A stretch of DNA of 64,000 nt from Rhineura floridana (GCF_030035675.1 NC_084483.1:142883425-142947424), one strand, 5' to 3'. Positions 1 through 48,290 are shown, numbered from the stretch's first letter. The notes: generated by a model not told the origin, from the letters alone. Program-made: numbers and translations.

Positions 1-329
1 CCAGTCCTCACATAAAGTTGCCTATGAGAGAATGTGGCCTTCAGACTGAAAAAGGGTCCTCATCCTTGCCTTACTGGTTCAGCTCCTGCCAAAGGCCTGA
101 GTAAATAGATACACCTTCAAGAAGCTTTGGAAACACTGAGGGGCTTGATTATATCTCCAGTGAGAGGAAATTTTAGTATGCTGACCCAACTCAGCTCTGC
201 CTTTTCTTTTCATTCTCAGATCCAAGGGAGGCTGTCAAAATCCTAAACTGTGCTTGGCAACAATTTTTGGATGAACCTGAGCAAGATGGAGGTGCTCTGG
301 GAGGGGAGATCCTCAGCTCTGGATGGTGT

Positions 330-620
330 TTCACAGCTGGTGTTGAACGGAGTAGCACTTCCTCTGAAAGACGATGTATGGAGTTTGGGAATGCTCTGGA
401 TTTGGTACTGACTGGGGTACCCCAGATGCCCTCAGTGACCAGGAGTGCTTTTTACCAGCTTTGGCAGGTCTACCAACTGTGTCCCTAACTGGAGAGGGCT
501 GACGTTGCCACAGTGATCCATGCTCTCATCATATCCACGCTAGACTACTACAATGTGCTCTATGTCAGGCTGCCTTTGAAGATGGTTTGGAAACTTCAGA
601 ATGTGGGCCAAATTTGACAG
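330..620 (+). mobile_element. L2-type LINE fragment (ORF2 C-terminal part)
   Basis: Translated pieces match the region after the reverse transcriptase of the L2 LINEs seen elsewhere in this window. PLKDDVWSLG corresponds to PLKDQVRSLG, SVTRSAFYQL to VSRAALYQL, and LYVRLPLKMVWKLQ to LYVGLPLKTVRKLQ. The reading frame is broken several times and no end is preserved. It is an old, internal fragment whose family is clear only by comparison with the 49-kb and 62-kb copies. Confidence 0.75.
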
Positions 621-990
621 ATGGGGGGCATCTATCTGTCAATCATGTGATTCATGATGTCATATGCCTGGCAAGTGAGCTCTTCTGTCTACATGTCAAA
701 ATCTCTGGTGGGGTTGCCAAGCACCTGCTGCCACTGAGGGAAGCCCGAGAAAGAATATTTTACAATGCAGACTTCTTTCGCTCACTTCCTGTAGCAACGG
801 CAGCAGCAGCAGTTCCCCCACCCCCACCAGTGATGGTAGTAGTGGGGTGGCGGGGAGACTAAGAAGCCTGCATTTCCCCACCACAGGAAGTGAACATCTA
901 ACCCTGGCTTCCCGCTGATCACCTGTCCTGATCAACAGGTGGCTGTGGTTCAGGGAAAATGGCCTTGTGGGCCAAATCGAACCCTTAGCG
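596..990. repeat. Interspersed repeat, shared with 54184-54560
   Basis: The stretch with 'gggccaaatttgacag', a Bov-type CACCTGTCA-like palindrome and 'ctgctgccactgagggaag' recurs in diverged form at about 54240-54365. Two diverged copies in one window indicate a dispersed repeat. I see no coding potential or clear termini. Phrases such as 'gggccaaat' resemble the non-coding ends of hAT-like elements, but I cannot assign the family. Confidence 0.5.
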
Positions 991-1500
991 TGTCAAACCT
1001 TAAATCAGGCCTGGTAGCATAGGGAGCCAGTGCAGCTCCTGGAGGACTGGTGTAATATGCCTCCATCTAGGGAAACCAAACAGCAGCTGAATTGTAACAT
1101 TTTAGTTGCCGCTTCCAGGCTATCTTCAAGGGACAACCTTACATAGAGAACACTGCAGTAATTCAGCTGAGAGGTTATTAGATCATAAATGACAATGGCC
1201 AGGCTTTTCCAGTCCAGGAACAGCCACAGCTGATAAACCAGCCATAGCTGGGGAAATGTGCTCCTCACCACTGAGGCCACTCAAGTCTCCAGTGTAAGCT
1301 TGAAATTGAAGAATACTCCCAGACTACACCCCAGTTCTGTCAGGGTGAATATGATTCCATCTACAACAGGCTGCTGTTCCACCTACCACAGAAACCACCG
1401 ACCATCAGTATGTCTGTCTTATCAGGAATTTATTTATTTATTTGATTTATATCTCGCCTTTCCTCCCAGCAGGAGCCCAGGGCAGCAATCAGCTTATTGG
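960..1500 (-). mobile_element. L2-type LINE 3' fragment
   Basis: On the - strand 1005-1280 translates to degraded L2 ORF2 C-terminus: LNYCSVLYVRLSLEDSLEAA parallels DYCNALYVGIPLKTVRKLQ. At 1433-1500 the sequence, read on the - strand, runs 'gctccctgggctcctgctgggaggaaaggcgagatataaatc' style into an (AAAT)n tail, the usual 3' end of squamate L2-like LINEs. Tail and coding piece may be one copy or two. Confidence 0.6.
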
Positions 1501-1854
1501 CTCATCAAGTCCACTACTGATGCAAGTTCAGCACCTGCATCACTTCACCTAATGACACGGATAGAGCTGGGTGACATCTGCATATTGGTGGGATATGCAT
1601 ATTTTGACTTAAACTGTAGCTAAACTGGACTATCATCTGGTATGATTTGCTTTGCTCAGCATTTTCCATGTATAAAATGGGTAAAAGTTTTCTAGAATGT
1701 CAGCTAAACATAAACTCTTTAATAATATGCTGTAAATGTGTTACTCATTGGGCTTGAGGTGTAGACTGGGCTCTTTCCTGCTTCAGTTATACATTTTCAG
1801 AATCTGCTTTGAGCTTATGACACACCCAGTCTATTGTGTTAAGCTGACATGTAA

Positions 1855-2290
1855 TTTAGTTTATTAAATATCTTAAATGCCTATTTCTAAAAAAAAAGGC
1901 TCAAGGCATCTTACAGCAGATTAAAATATACAAAATTTAAGAACAATTTAAGAACAGTATAAACAACATCATAGTATCCTAACAACAAAGGACAGGCAAA
2001 ACATCAGGGATAATCAACTAAAAAGCGGCATAACAGCAAGTATCTCCTTCCATCAAATGGTTGTGGTAGAGGAACGTCTTGGTCTGATGCCATACATATG
2101 GATGTTTTGCTTGGTGGTAGGGACCTTGTAAGTACATGCAAAGAGCTGTAGTTCTTGGGTGACAAAGATGTTTTTTGTCAGCTCTACTCCTCCAGCGCTG
2201 GGCATTGCCCCTCATGCCCCTAGGTTGCATCCACACAGAGCCCTGCCCAGGTGCCAGATTCTTGATTTTCAAGAGTTAGCAACCTTTGAT
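1855..2290 (-). mobile_element. LINE 3' end (L2/CR1-like), degraded
   Basis: Read on the - strand the segment ends with a 'ctgtaagatgccttgagcc' type motif followed by an A/T-rich tail. This is the generic 3' untranslated end of squamate L2-like LINEs. The upstream part up to about 2290 has the wording of the same elements but no open frame. Family assignment is by style rather than alignment. Confidence 0.45.
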
Positions 2291-2516
2291 GGAAGATGAG
2301 GGCTCTCACAACATGACTGCTTCTCCGTACAAAGTAATTTCCTACCTACAGTGTATGGCCTACACATAGGAAAAGTAACACGTGAGGGAGAAGACTGAGC
2401 TATAAGCCATTGGTTCTCTAACATGTAGTTTTCCATGCACTGGACTGTTCTTTATCAGGTGCTTGTGGTTTCTTTGCATCTACAGCACAGTGGGGAGGAG
2501 AGCCAGTCCAGAGTCT
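2290..2516. other. Non-coding interval, nothing recognised
   Basis: About 230 bases with no open frame of note, no simple repeat and no repeat family that I can name. It lies between an old LINE tail and a SINE upstream of the DESI2 promoter. Confidence 0.4.
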
Positions 2517-2846
2517 GTGAGTTCATCTCCTGGGTGTCAAGGGTCAGCTAAAGATCACCCCCACAGTGAGTGGCTCAGGGGTTACGTGCCCTGCCACCTG
2601 TGCAGCCATGGGCAAGCTGCATAGTCCCAAGGAGCCCAGTTGCCCCCAGCTGGCAGTTGCAGGCAAGGAAGGGGCTGGCTTGTGCAGCTGTGGCAAGCTA
2701 AGCAGGCCCTAGCCAGCTGGGGAGGAGTAGCCTCAGAGGGAGGCAATGATAAACCCCCTGTGAATACCGCTTACCATGAAATCCCTATTCATAGGATCGT
2801 CACAAGTCGGGATCGACTTGAAGGCTGAAGGCAGTCCATTACGGTT
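2517..2846 (+). mobile_element. SINE with Bov-B-type 3' tail
   Basis: The 3' portion, about 2740-2835, reads 'aataccgcttaccatgaa', 'cctattcatagg', 'cacaagtcgggatcgactt'. This is the 3' tail shared by Bov-B LINEs and the SINEs they mobilise; the Bov-B copy at 57780-57860 and the SINE at 59208-59398 carry the same block. The 5' body (cagctggcagttgcaggcaa and surrounding bases) differs from the tRNA-headed Sauria copy at 59 kb, so it is a second SINE type using the same tail. Confidence 0.65.
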
Positions 2847-3062
2847 TCTTTCGGTAGGAGTATTCAACAAGATGAAGCCCTCCTGCAATCTGAAGCGGTA
2901 CAATTCAGGCACATTTACCACTTCCAATGAAAACAGAGAAGATCTTAAACTGAAATTTAAAGGGCTGTTAGCCTGTTACAAACCCCGAGACGTTCCAACC
3001 GTAGAACGCAGGCTGGCAGGATTCATGCTGCCTGTTCAACTGCATGGTCTGCTGGGTAACCG

Positions 3063-3095
3063 ACTACTCCCAAGCTGCATGCTGGGAGTCGTAGT
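3063..3095 (-). promoter_or_regulatory. ZNF143/SBS-like motif in an imperfect palindrome
   Basis: The - strand reads ACTACGACTCCCAGCATGC at 3077-3095. This is close to the ZNF143/THAP11 promoter motif ACTACAATTCCCAGCATGC. The + strand at 3063-3081 carries a weaker copy facing it, so the pair forms an imperfect palindrome about 33 bp long. It lies about 440 bp upstream of the DESI2 start codon at the edge of the CpG island, a usual place for this factor. An alternative is a relic arm of a palindromic hAT-like MITE, whose arms also read 'actacaactccca'. Confidence 0.45.
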
Positions 3096-3538
3096 TTGGG
3101 CTCTTTATCTCTCCGCTGAAGATTTGGGAAGGCTTGGACGGTTCTTTTAAAATATCTGCTCACTGAGGGGTACAGCTGCTCTTCCGAGAGCACTTTCCCA
3201 CGCGTTCCCCTCGTCCGTAGGGCTGGGCTACGGCCCAAAGACAAACAGAGAGGCGGAGCCGGACTAGGCCGTGCCCCACCCGGGTGCCGGTCGTGGCTCG
3301 TTTCCGTCTCCCTGCTGAGCACGGGCGAGCAGGTTTTCTGGGGACGCAGCCCCGGCTGCCCTTTTCCCAACGACGGAGGCGGCTCCATGCTGCCGGCAGC
3401 CCCCTCCCGCCCCTCAGCAAGAGGCAGGGCGAGGAGGCGGCGACCGCCTGGGGTCCCGCCCGTGAGCGCTCCGAGGCCGCCTCCCGCGGCCTGAGGGGGA
3501 CCCTCGCTTTCACTCACAGCGGAGCGCGGGGGGGGAGG

Positions 3539-39663
<36,125 letters not shown>

Positions 39664-42600
39664 GTTTAGTCCAAAGTACTATTACACTGAAGCCTTTTGA
39701 AGCTTTGTCAGTAACTGACTTCATTGCAGAACTTCTGAGAATGGGTATTTTAATATGTCTTTTGTATGCAATTGATTCTCCAGCTCAAGACCATGGTGTT
39801 CTGCTCAGGATTATATATAGTGGGGAAAAGGTTTCTGGGACAAATGGGAAGAACGTAAGGTGGAGCTGCTGTCGTGTTTTTCATCTAATCAGTAAACCTG
39901 GACTAACTGAGCAGAAGTTTAATTGTTTACAGTATTGTGTGCTGCTGTTTACAAGTTCTACAAGGACACCTGCCATTGAAATATAAAATATTAATCAGCT
40001 CATTTAGACCTGCATAACTTCATCAGCCTCAGTGGATGAATGATCAGCTTTGCTTGATACTATCTTAGAACTGGGCAGGAGAAGATGTCACTGCCAACTG
40101 TTGCTGACAATGAAGCAGGAAGTGATGAATACTGTGTGTAAACAGGGTACATAATGATCAATTCAAAGAAATTTGTCCTAGGAACTAAGGAGGTTATACC
40201 TAGTATGTATCTGAAAATATCTGTTCCAACAAATGTGACTGTCAGTTTTTATCCCCTTATGCAGAGTGAATTAATATTTTATTACAAAGCTGACTGTGTT
40301 TTCTCTGGTGTCAGATTTCAACTTTTGTTTTTGCCTTATGTTTTTGTCTGACTTGGAGGTGTGAAAAGTCATTTTGAACATGAACAGTTCCCTCCCCCAT
40401 TAAGATCACATAACAGTGCTGTTTCACATAATTTAAAACCTAGAACTGTAGGAATACAGATGAAACATGTAATTAATTACAGTTCCTATAACGTTAGGTA
40501 ACATAATTTAGACAAGTTAACATTTGGCTCATGGTTGAGCTTGCTTTCACAATGTGAATTCTTCAGCCAGTTCAACCAGATCTAAACTTCTGCTTAACAG
40601 AATAGTCTCTTAATAGAAATATGAAGAGAAATGGCAACTGCTATGCTTAGTTTCCTCAACAGCCAGATTCAACAACTACAGGAAATGCAAAGGCTTTCTC
40701 CAACTGTGTTCACAGCAGAACCAATGAATGTTATAGGTAAGTTACCCAGATGTCTCTTTTAGTGACATTGTTTTCATAGTTATGTCAGTCTAATAGCAAC
40801 TATATAAGAACTATAAAAGATAAATTGCAATTAAAAAGGGAACAGAGGAATTCCATCTATTATGTCTTTTCCCATTGCTAGCATTGGGGGAGGATAGCAT
40901 CGTATTGATGGCGAATTGGATTCAGATTTTTATGATATTTGCTGCCTTAAGGATCTTCTAATTAAATGGAAAGAAGCCAACTGGAAATGTATGTATAACT
41001 TAAGGTCTGGTGAAGAAAAAATAAATAACTCTTACATGTGGCATTACATTGCTGGGCTTACTGAATAAAATCTTCAGAGTAGAATATACAGATTCAGTCA
41101 GCTAATTGGGAGGGTTTTTTGTTAGTGTACATATTGGACAAGCTGAAGAACGTAGGGGTGGTTAATTTGTTCATAAATTTACATTATGTTCAGCAATGTT
41201 ATTTTACAAATTTAATCCCACTGAAGGTATCAAAAATACTGCCATTGTTTCCAGTGAAAACAGCATTAGTCATTTTTCTAACCACTTCAATTATTACTTT
41301 TATTTTATTCTCCTCTTTTGAGGGAGACTTTTATTATTGTAAACAATACTCAGGTATGTAACATTATCCTGTTAAAAGTCAAACAGTAATTCTCCAAAAT
41401 GTGAAATATTGAGTATGTTCCATATTTTCGCCAGTCTTTTTTAGTAAAAAACTAAACTGTCTTTAACAGTGCCATTATGATTGTAATCTAACCATTGTTG
41501 TTTTTTAAGTAGTCAGCATAAACTACTTAAGCTGCTAGTTCCAAAAAAAAGGTTAGCCCTACACTGTTCTTTTATTCTTTGGATTGGGATTCTGAGAATT
41601 TCGACTATGATTGTCAAATCATATAAATAAGGCATTTCTCAGTAGAATAACAATGAGACGGAAGAAGTGATTTCTCTGCACTGTTGCTGAAGTGGGATTT
41701 TCCAGATTGGATCTGAAGCTGTTAATGAAGTTCAAATGTTACCAAGGTAAACACTGACCCTGAACCATCTTGGGTACTGAAATACACACAGCATTCTTCC
41801 ATGTGAAAAGTTCACATTTCAGTGGAAGGGCAACACGTATGGTATTATTGCCTCTGTTGAAGTCCTTGTGGGGACTCCTTGGAGCAGTTGTTCAATTTGG
41901 GTGATCCTATAGCTTGTCTTAGTTATTTGGACACTAACATTAGGAACTAGCTTAATCTCCACCAAATTTATATGAAACAATTGGCTTTATTCTGGTAATA
42001 TTCACAGCACTATACTTTCACAATCATACACATCTATAGCATGTAAGTAATGCAAGGGCATACATGGCATAGTAATTACAAGCCTTTTTTGTAAAGAATG
42101 TGGTGGTTCTTTCTGATTTGAGTTGAGTTTTCTCTTAAGTAATGGTCATATTCCCATGAATAAACTTATCATTGGAACCTTGAAGTTGATACTACACCTT
42201 AAGAAGTGGTAATTTATATCTTACCACATGTGCTATGCTCGGTCTCCATTTGATTCCTTAAGAAAAACAACCCTGCCAAAGGCTGCTCTCATAGCAATAG
42301 TTAAGTTACCTTTCACCAGCATTACTACTCTGCAGGGAGTACACTGTCCGCCAGTGGCGATAGTGTGCAACTAGAACACTATTCTCTACGAGGGGAATAC
42401 TGGATATCTGTGGAGTTTTTCCAACAAGAAAACGGGTAGAAGAAATAAATTCAGGGTTCTCTAATCAATCAAATTCCTAATACTTGATTATTTTTCTGTA
42501 AGATAGATTACTGTTTGGTGTTCTGTCTTACTAAAGCCATTTTTATTAAGATGCCATTCTTTATTCAGGAAGCCAAAAATAAATGCTACATATTGTCAAT

Positions 42601-43060
42601 TTGCCTCGGTAAACTCTTTAGTGGTTTCATTATAAGAATGCAGTGGGTTTCCTCTTGAAAACATGCAATACAATTGTAATCACAACTGATATGAGAACTT
42701 TCACTTTTAGATGGTTAAAGATACTGAATTTTCACTGACACACTTTTTGTAACTTCAGATAAGTTTACTGTAATACATAGTATTTGTATGATATAGCCAG
42801 AGAATTTTGACTTTTGTTACTTTGACATGACAAACTATTATAAACTTGAATCCATCCATTTATTAAAGAGAACTGTTTTTATAGAACAAATAGCATGTGT
42901 TTTGTTCTTGTTGATTTAAATATTATATTTCAGTTCCACTTCTTTTGCACTATTGCACTATTAAATGTTTTTATATTTTGGGTCAAAATACTGGTATGCT
43001 AGAATGAACAATAACTTTTTGCTTAGCAATATTCTTATCCATCAATCAAAGAATAAAAGG
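39664..43060 (+). other. DESI2: DESI2 3' UTR (end not fixed)
   Basis: AT-rich, free of repeats for about 3.4 kb after the stop codon, unlike the flanking sequence, which suggests constraint from a long 3' UTR. Possible poly(A) signals include AATAAA at 42578-42583 and 43052-43057. Which is used cannot be decided from sequence. Short open frames here look like chance. Confidence 0.6.
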
Positions 43061-43898
43061 TGCCTTGGACAAACAACTTGCTATAAGACTTATTGTGGAG
43101 AAAATACTAGAAAAGCAAAAAGATTGCTCTAGTGAATCCTGATACTGGCATTCATCCAAAGCATTTAGTCTCTCTAGCACTCCACCTGGAGATGGAGTGA
43201 GAGACATGATACTTCCTCCCCCAACGTGAGGGCGAAGGGGAACTATCAACTCCCAAATGTACCACAACAGATTCATATGGAATATACCAGAAACACATCT
43301 AGTCGAACCTATTGCTCCAAGAGACAATGGCAACAGATTTCTGCAGTGGCAAATGGATTTTTCCTGCCCCTACAGTCTAAGGGGCGGAAGTGAGCAAGGG
43401 TTGAGATCAAAAGCGAGTCAGAAGACTAGGGGAGGAGAACAGAAACAAGAGTAGAAGTCTAGAGGAGAGCTGGATGCTGAGGAGGAAGATTGTAAGACAG
43501 ACTGGATTGGGGAAAGGAAAACCTGCAAGTAACTGCTTGAGTGAATAGAAGGAGCAAGGTGGTTAGGAAATAGAAGAGGGTAAAATACATGGTGGGGGGA
43601 AAACAAGAAGCCCAGGTCCCACACAGAAAAGGAGGATGGGAATAAACAGAAATTAGTCAGGCTCCATCATTAAGCAAAGTGAGACAGGCGTCTTGGGCAT
43701 CAGAGCCAGCAAGTGGGGGGGGCAGTGGCAACAGCCCCACCAGTTGTTCCATTCTGTTAGAGGATAGAGCTGTGTGTGCCACATGGCCTGCCTGCTGCTC
43801 TCATATGTGATGGGGGGTTCTGTCCCATTGCCAGTTTTAAAATAAGATTCAACTGCTAGTCTGGCCATCTTCTGTATATAGAAAAGGGGTGGAGGTAC
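43061..43898. other. Intergenic, nothing recognised
   Basis: Contains open frames on both strands but no family motif. It ends at the target site of the 44-kb copia fossil. Confidence 0.4.
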
Positions 43899-43903
43899 CA
43901 TCC

Positions 43904-44250
43904 TGTTGAGCTTCTGTGTCCCGAACCAACAGGTTACTCGCGTCTTGTTGCTTGGAGAACACAGAGATGTGCGTATGCACAGCGCGTCTGGGTAGCAAAA
44001 CGGTAAGAAAGCACTCCAACACTCGTCAGCTTCGTGCAAGCAAAACAAACTTTATCAGAGTGCATAGAAACAACGGTCACCAACATAAACTTCTCTCCTA
44101 CTTTCATCCCCCCACACAGACTGGCTCTCTGAGCTTGTATTTTATAGCCAAGCCCTTTGATCCGGTGCAGCTGTTTGTCCTTCACATAATTACAGTGTAA
44201 CAATTAACCCGTTCCCAACACGGGGAATGACTCAGCGAATCGAGTCAACA
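43904..44250 (-). repeat. LTR (3' LTR of the 44-kb copia fossil)
   Basis: Starts TGTTGAGCTTCTG and ends GTCAACA on the + strand. The same sequence recurs at 46893-47254 with about seven substitutions. It is the downstream LTR because the coding traces run on the - strand. Confidence 0.93.
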
Positions 44251-46874
44251 GCCCCCACCTCATTCCACGATGTTGGGTGCCTCTGTTGCTCCGCTTTTAC
44301 ATTTGTTACATTTTTTTATTTACAACAGTTTATACATACATACAGTTTACATTCATTTTGTCAGTCCCATTCATTTTCCTGCCATTTTTCCCTTATCCAT
44401 ACGTCATCCTGTAGCCTTGCACGGATTGCCTCATTTATTGGTGTGCATCCTTTCACATGTACTTTGGTACCTGTTCCTACGTTGTTTATTTTAAATCTAT
44501 CTGGCGGTTTTCCAAGGTTTGCTCTTTCTGATCTCCTTAGGATGGGTGCAGGTTCATCTATGGGTTCCTTTATTTCGGTCTGTACTATCTTTTGCTCTTC
44601 CTCATTCCCACACTCACTTTCCTCTCTTTCCTCTGCCTCTTGTTTTACATCTGTTGCAGAGGTTTCCTCTTTTTCCCCTCCCCTTTCTTCTCGGGGATTA
44701 GGATTTACAATCCTTTCCTGTAACTCTTCGTGAGTGCTGTCTATGAGTATTTCTCTGTGTTGCCTATTGTTGTCCCAGTTTTGCTCCTGGGTTTACACAC
44801 TCCTACACACTTGTAAACGTTTCTCCTTTATCAACCACACTCTATGACATGCCCCCTCAAAACCGAGATAGTAGCCTTTTAGTGCTCTTGGACCTGTTTC
44901 CCTTTCCTTTGGGACCTTGGAATATGAGCCCAACACACAGCACCAAATTTCTTTACATAGTTTAGATAAGGTTTTGTTCCAAACAGCATTTCATAAGGTG
45001 TACAGTTTACAGCACTTGTATATACTCTATTCAACAGATAGTTAGCGTACATTGTACATTCACCCCAAAATTCCCTAGTAAGTGGGGAGTCTGCTAACAT
45101 TGCTCTCACTGTGTCCTGTAAAAATTTGTTGTACCTCTCTGCCACCCTGTTCTGATGGGGTGAAAAGGGGGCTGTTAGTTCATGTTTTATTCCTTTATCG
45201 AAGAGGTACTTTTGCAGGTTTGAGGATAAAAATTCTCCTCCTCTATCAGACCTTAGTCCTGAGATCCGTGTTTTGAATCTAGCCTCCACCCATTCTACAA
45301 AGTGTTTCAGTTTCCCAGCCGCTTCTGCTTTGTTATGCAGCAAGTAAACAAACGAGAACCTCGTATAGTCATCAACTAAAACATAATAAAACCTGGCGTG
45401 GCCTTTTGATTGCTTAAAGGGACCAGCCAGATCCATGTGCATGAGCTGAAACGGTCTCTGCATGCTTTTCAGCTTTTCTTTATGGATAGGAGCTGCTGTT
45501 GACTTCCATTCATTACAAACATCGCAGCTCTCATACTTAGTACAGTTTTTAAACATCAGATCTGCACTGTGTTTCTGCGTTTTTAGAAGCGTTGAATAAC
45601 TTACATGACCCAACCTTTTGTGGTACATGTGAATACATTTGTCATGAGCTGGCTTATTTCCTACTGCATTTACACGTTGTGGGGATTTTTCATTCACTAT
45701 AAACAATGCCTCTTTAAACTCTCCTTTCACACATATATTTCCGCTTTTACATATTGTGCATTCCCCTTTTTCAAAGTGTACAACATAATTAATGTCATTT
45801 AACTTGGCAACAGACATTATATTTCTATCCATGCTAGGAACATAAAGAACATTAGTTACTAGAGTTTGTAGACAGGTTAAATACACCACTCCTACCCCTT
45901 TTACTGCTTGACAGCTTCCATCTGCTAAGTAGACCTTTTGTTGCGTTGTTGGGGTCATGGATTTAAACTGTTTTTCATCATTGGCCAAAAAATGACTTGC
46001 TCCCGAGTCGACCACCCAGGACGTTCTGTCCATTTCAATGTCTTTTTCCTTTGTTCTTACGACATGCACTGTGAAAGGTTCTTTCTCGAGTTATTGTGTT
46101 TTTCCCATCCTCTCAGCTGGGCATTGTCTGTGCAGATGAGTCCGGGAACCGCATTTGTAACAGCGTCTCACTCCATACGCTTTGGATCCTTGCTCACTCC
46201 GCTCCGGATTTTCCTTGTGGCTCTGTTTGCATTTCTCCTGTCGGCGTTGTGCTTCTTGTAGTAACTTGCCTGTAATATAATTCATGCTGAGCTCCGCGTC
46301 TGGCAAAGTTTCCAGAGCGCTAATTACGCTGTCCCAGGAATCATTTAAAGTAGATAGCGTTATGTATGCCATTTGTTCTTGTGTATGCTGCACGTCCATT
46401 TCTTGCAGGTCAGCAAACAAACGTTGTAAGTTCTGTAAATGCCTCTGCATGGACTCCCCTTCTTTGTAACGTGTTTGATACAGTCTTTTCGCGAGTAGGA
46501 CTTTGCATCCTGCAGTATTCCTCACGTTAGCATGTTTTAAAGCAGCCCACACTCCCTTTGCGGTTTGTATTCCCCTTACATGTATTAATTGTTCATTCTC
46601 CAGAGCTAGGATTATTAGAGCCTTTGCTTTCTCCTCCGCTCTAATCCACTCTGGTGGTGGGGGTGCAGTGGGGTCCTCTTCTGCAACTGTGTGCCACACG
46701 CCCTCCTTCACCAGAAGCATCTCAGTCTTTACCTTCCAGTAGGCGTAGTTGGTGCTTCCCAGCCGCTCCAAGGGAATGGACGCGCCTCCAAACGCTGCCA
46801 TCCTTTTACCCCTCGGCTTCTTTCGGCTGTTGTTGTTTCTGCGTCCGTCTCACTGCTCCAAAAGCGCTGATATG

Positions 46875-46890
46875 GCTGGGCCCATAACCC
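46875..46890 (-). promoter_or_regulatory. Copia primer-binding site matching initiator tRNA-Met anticodon arm
   Basis: GCTGGGCCCATAACCC on the + strand equals 16 bases of vertebrate initiator tRNA-Met around the CAU anticodon, so the element's own strand carries the complement. It lies two bases inside the 5' LTR, where a primer-binding site belongs. Priming from a cleaved half of initiator tRNA-Met is known for Drosophila copia; the match suggests the same here. Confidence 0.8.
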
Positions 46891-46892
46891 TC

Positions 46893-47254
46893 TGTTGAGC
46901 TTCTGTGTCCCGAACCAACAGGTTACTCGCGGCTTGTTGCTCGGAGAACACAGAGATGTGCGTATGCACAGCACGTCTGGGTAGCAAAACAGTAAGAAAG
47001 CACTCCAACACTCGTCAGCTTCGTGCAAGCAAAACAAACTTTATCAGAGTGCATAGAAACAACGGTCACCAACATAAACTTCTCTCCTACTTTCATCCCC
47101 CCCACACAGACTGGCTCTCTGAGCTTGTATTTTATAGCCAAGCCCTTTGATCCGGTGCAGCTGTGTGTCCTTCACATAATTACAGTGTAACAATTAACCC
47201 ATTCCCAACACGGGAATGTTGACTTCCATTCATTACAAACGAATCGAGCCAACA
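46893..47254 (-). repeat. LTR (5' LTR of the 44-kb copia fossil)
   Basis: Pairs with 43904-44250. It differs by scattered substitutions and by a 24-base stretch, 47217-47240, identical to internal integrase sequence at 45497-45520. Confidence 0.93.
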
Positions 47255-47259
47255 CATCC

Positions 47260-48290
47260 TGTCTTTCACCTTAGTCAGCAAAATTTCCTGGGCTGGTTCT
47301 AGAAGGAATACTAAGAGGATCCAAAAAGAGGAGCCAAGTTAGTATTCCAACCAGCAAGATGCTGGATCCAGAGGGCATAGTGGTTGGTGTACCTTTTGGA
47401 GCTGTTGGTATGGCTATGGATTTAGGATTACCTATAACATGAACAGGAGTCCCCTGAAAAGACTTAACAGGTGTCAGTATTCACAGTGAGAAATGTGTGC
47501 TATTCTGTTGTGCTACATTTGGGATGTGAAAAGAGGACATCTCTCCCATAACGAATGTAAGAGAGGCCATGCTGCTCTATAAACAGAGGAAATGGGAGGC
47601 AGGAATACTCCTGTGTCTGAAAATGAGAAAAAGTAATCACTTGATTTAAAGGAATAGCCTTTTCCATGCTTTAGCAAAAGTGGGGGTGGTGGGCTTTGGT
47701 TGTAGTATGGGGATGGTGGGCTTTGCATGCTTCAGTAAAAGTATGGGGGTGGTGAGTAAATTTCCATCATAAAGGACAAAATAGCACACTGTAGCCAAAG
47801 CAGTACAAGTTTCCTTCCTCAGTGCTATGTATTTTGCCCAGAGTTTAATAAAAGATAGGTCTTCGGTATTTTATACCTATCTGAGGAAGACTCTTGTAAA
47901 TTATTCCCAAATCTGAAAATGCAATCTGGGAGCATTTATATATTTTGAAAAGTTGATTGTCTTTGTTTTCTGTTTGGACCCCTTAAGATATTGTAACCAA
48001 ATTTTGCCTGATGGTTACTAAGATCAAAGAGCAGGTTTTTGTGTATGTTTGGATACAATTAATTATCATTTTGAATCAAAACTGCAGTTTATGCTAATTA
48101 CCTACAACTGGCATGTATCCAGCAGAGAGAAAGAAAACTGGAACATGCCTCCACACACCTTTGACATACCAGAGTAGCTCAGGGATGCTATCATCAAGAG
48201 GATGTCCTCAGTTTATAGTTTGCACTAGTATCCACCTAACCTGGCTATGGAATCGTACTCAAAGGGTGCTTATCAATGTTTCCTTCTCAA
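47260..48290. other. Intergenic, nothing recognised
   Basis: Flank of the copia insertion. A GT/GG-rich 'gggggtggtggg' stretch occurs twice near 47680-47755. No coding support. Confidence 0.4.

Larger units (their letters stand above)
43899..47259 (-). mobile_element. Second Ty1/copia fossil, two LTRs, 5-bp target duplication
   Basis: Element 43904-47254 with LTRs at 43904-44250 and 46893-47254, flanked by CATCC on both sides (43899-43903 and 47255-47259). The LTRs are about 97-98% alike outside one replaced patch, so the insertion is fairly young. Read on the - strand: gag (46091-46801, with CYKCGSRTHLHRQC knuckle), protease motif SWVVDSGASHF, and integrase blocks (MDLAGPF, LRSDRGGEFLS). 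No RT-RNase H was recognised, and the internal region of 2.6 kb is short for a copia element, so it looks broken and dependent on others. A purine tract (GAGGTGGGGGC) lies just inside the left LTR. Confidence 0.93.

Noticed and set aside
44227-44733. 168-codon + strand open frame within the 44-kb copia fossil
   Set aside because: It runs opposite to the element's coding strand, is Ser/Phe/Leu-rich, and is an antisense shadow.
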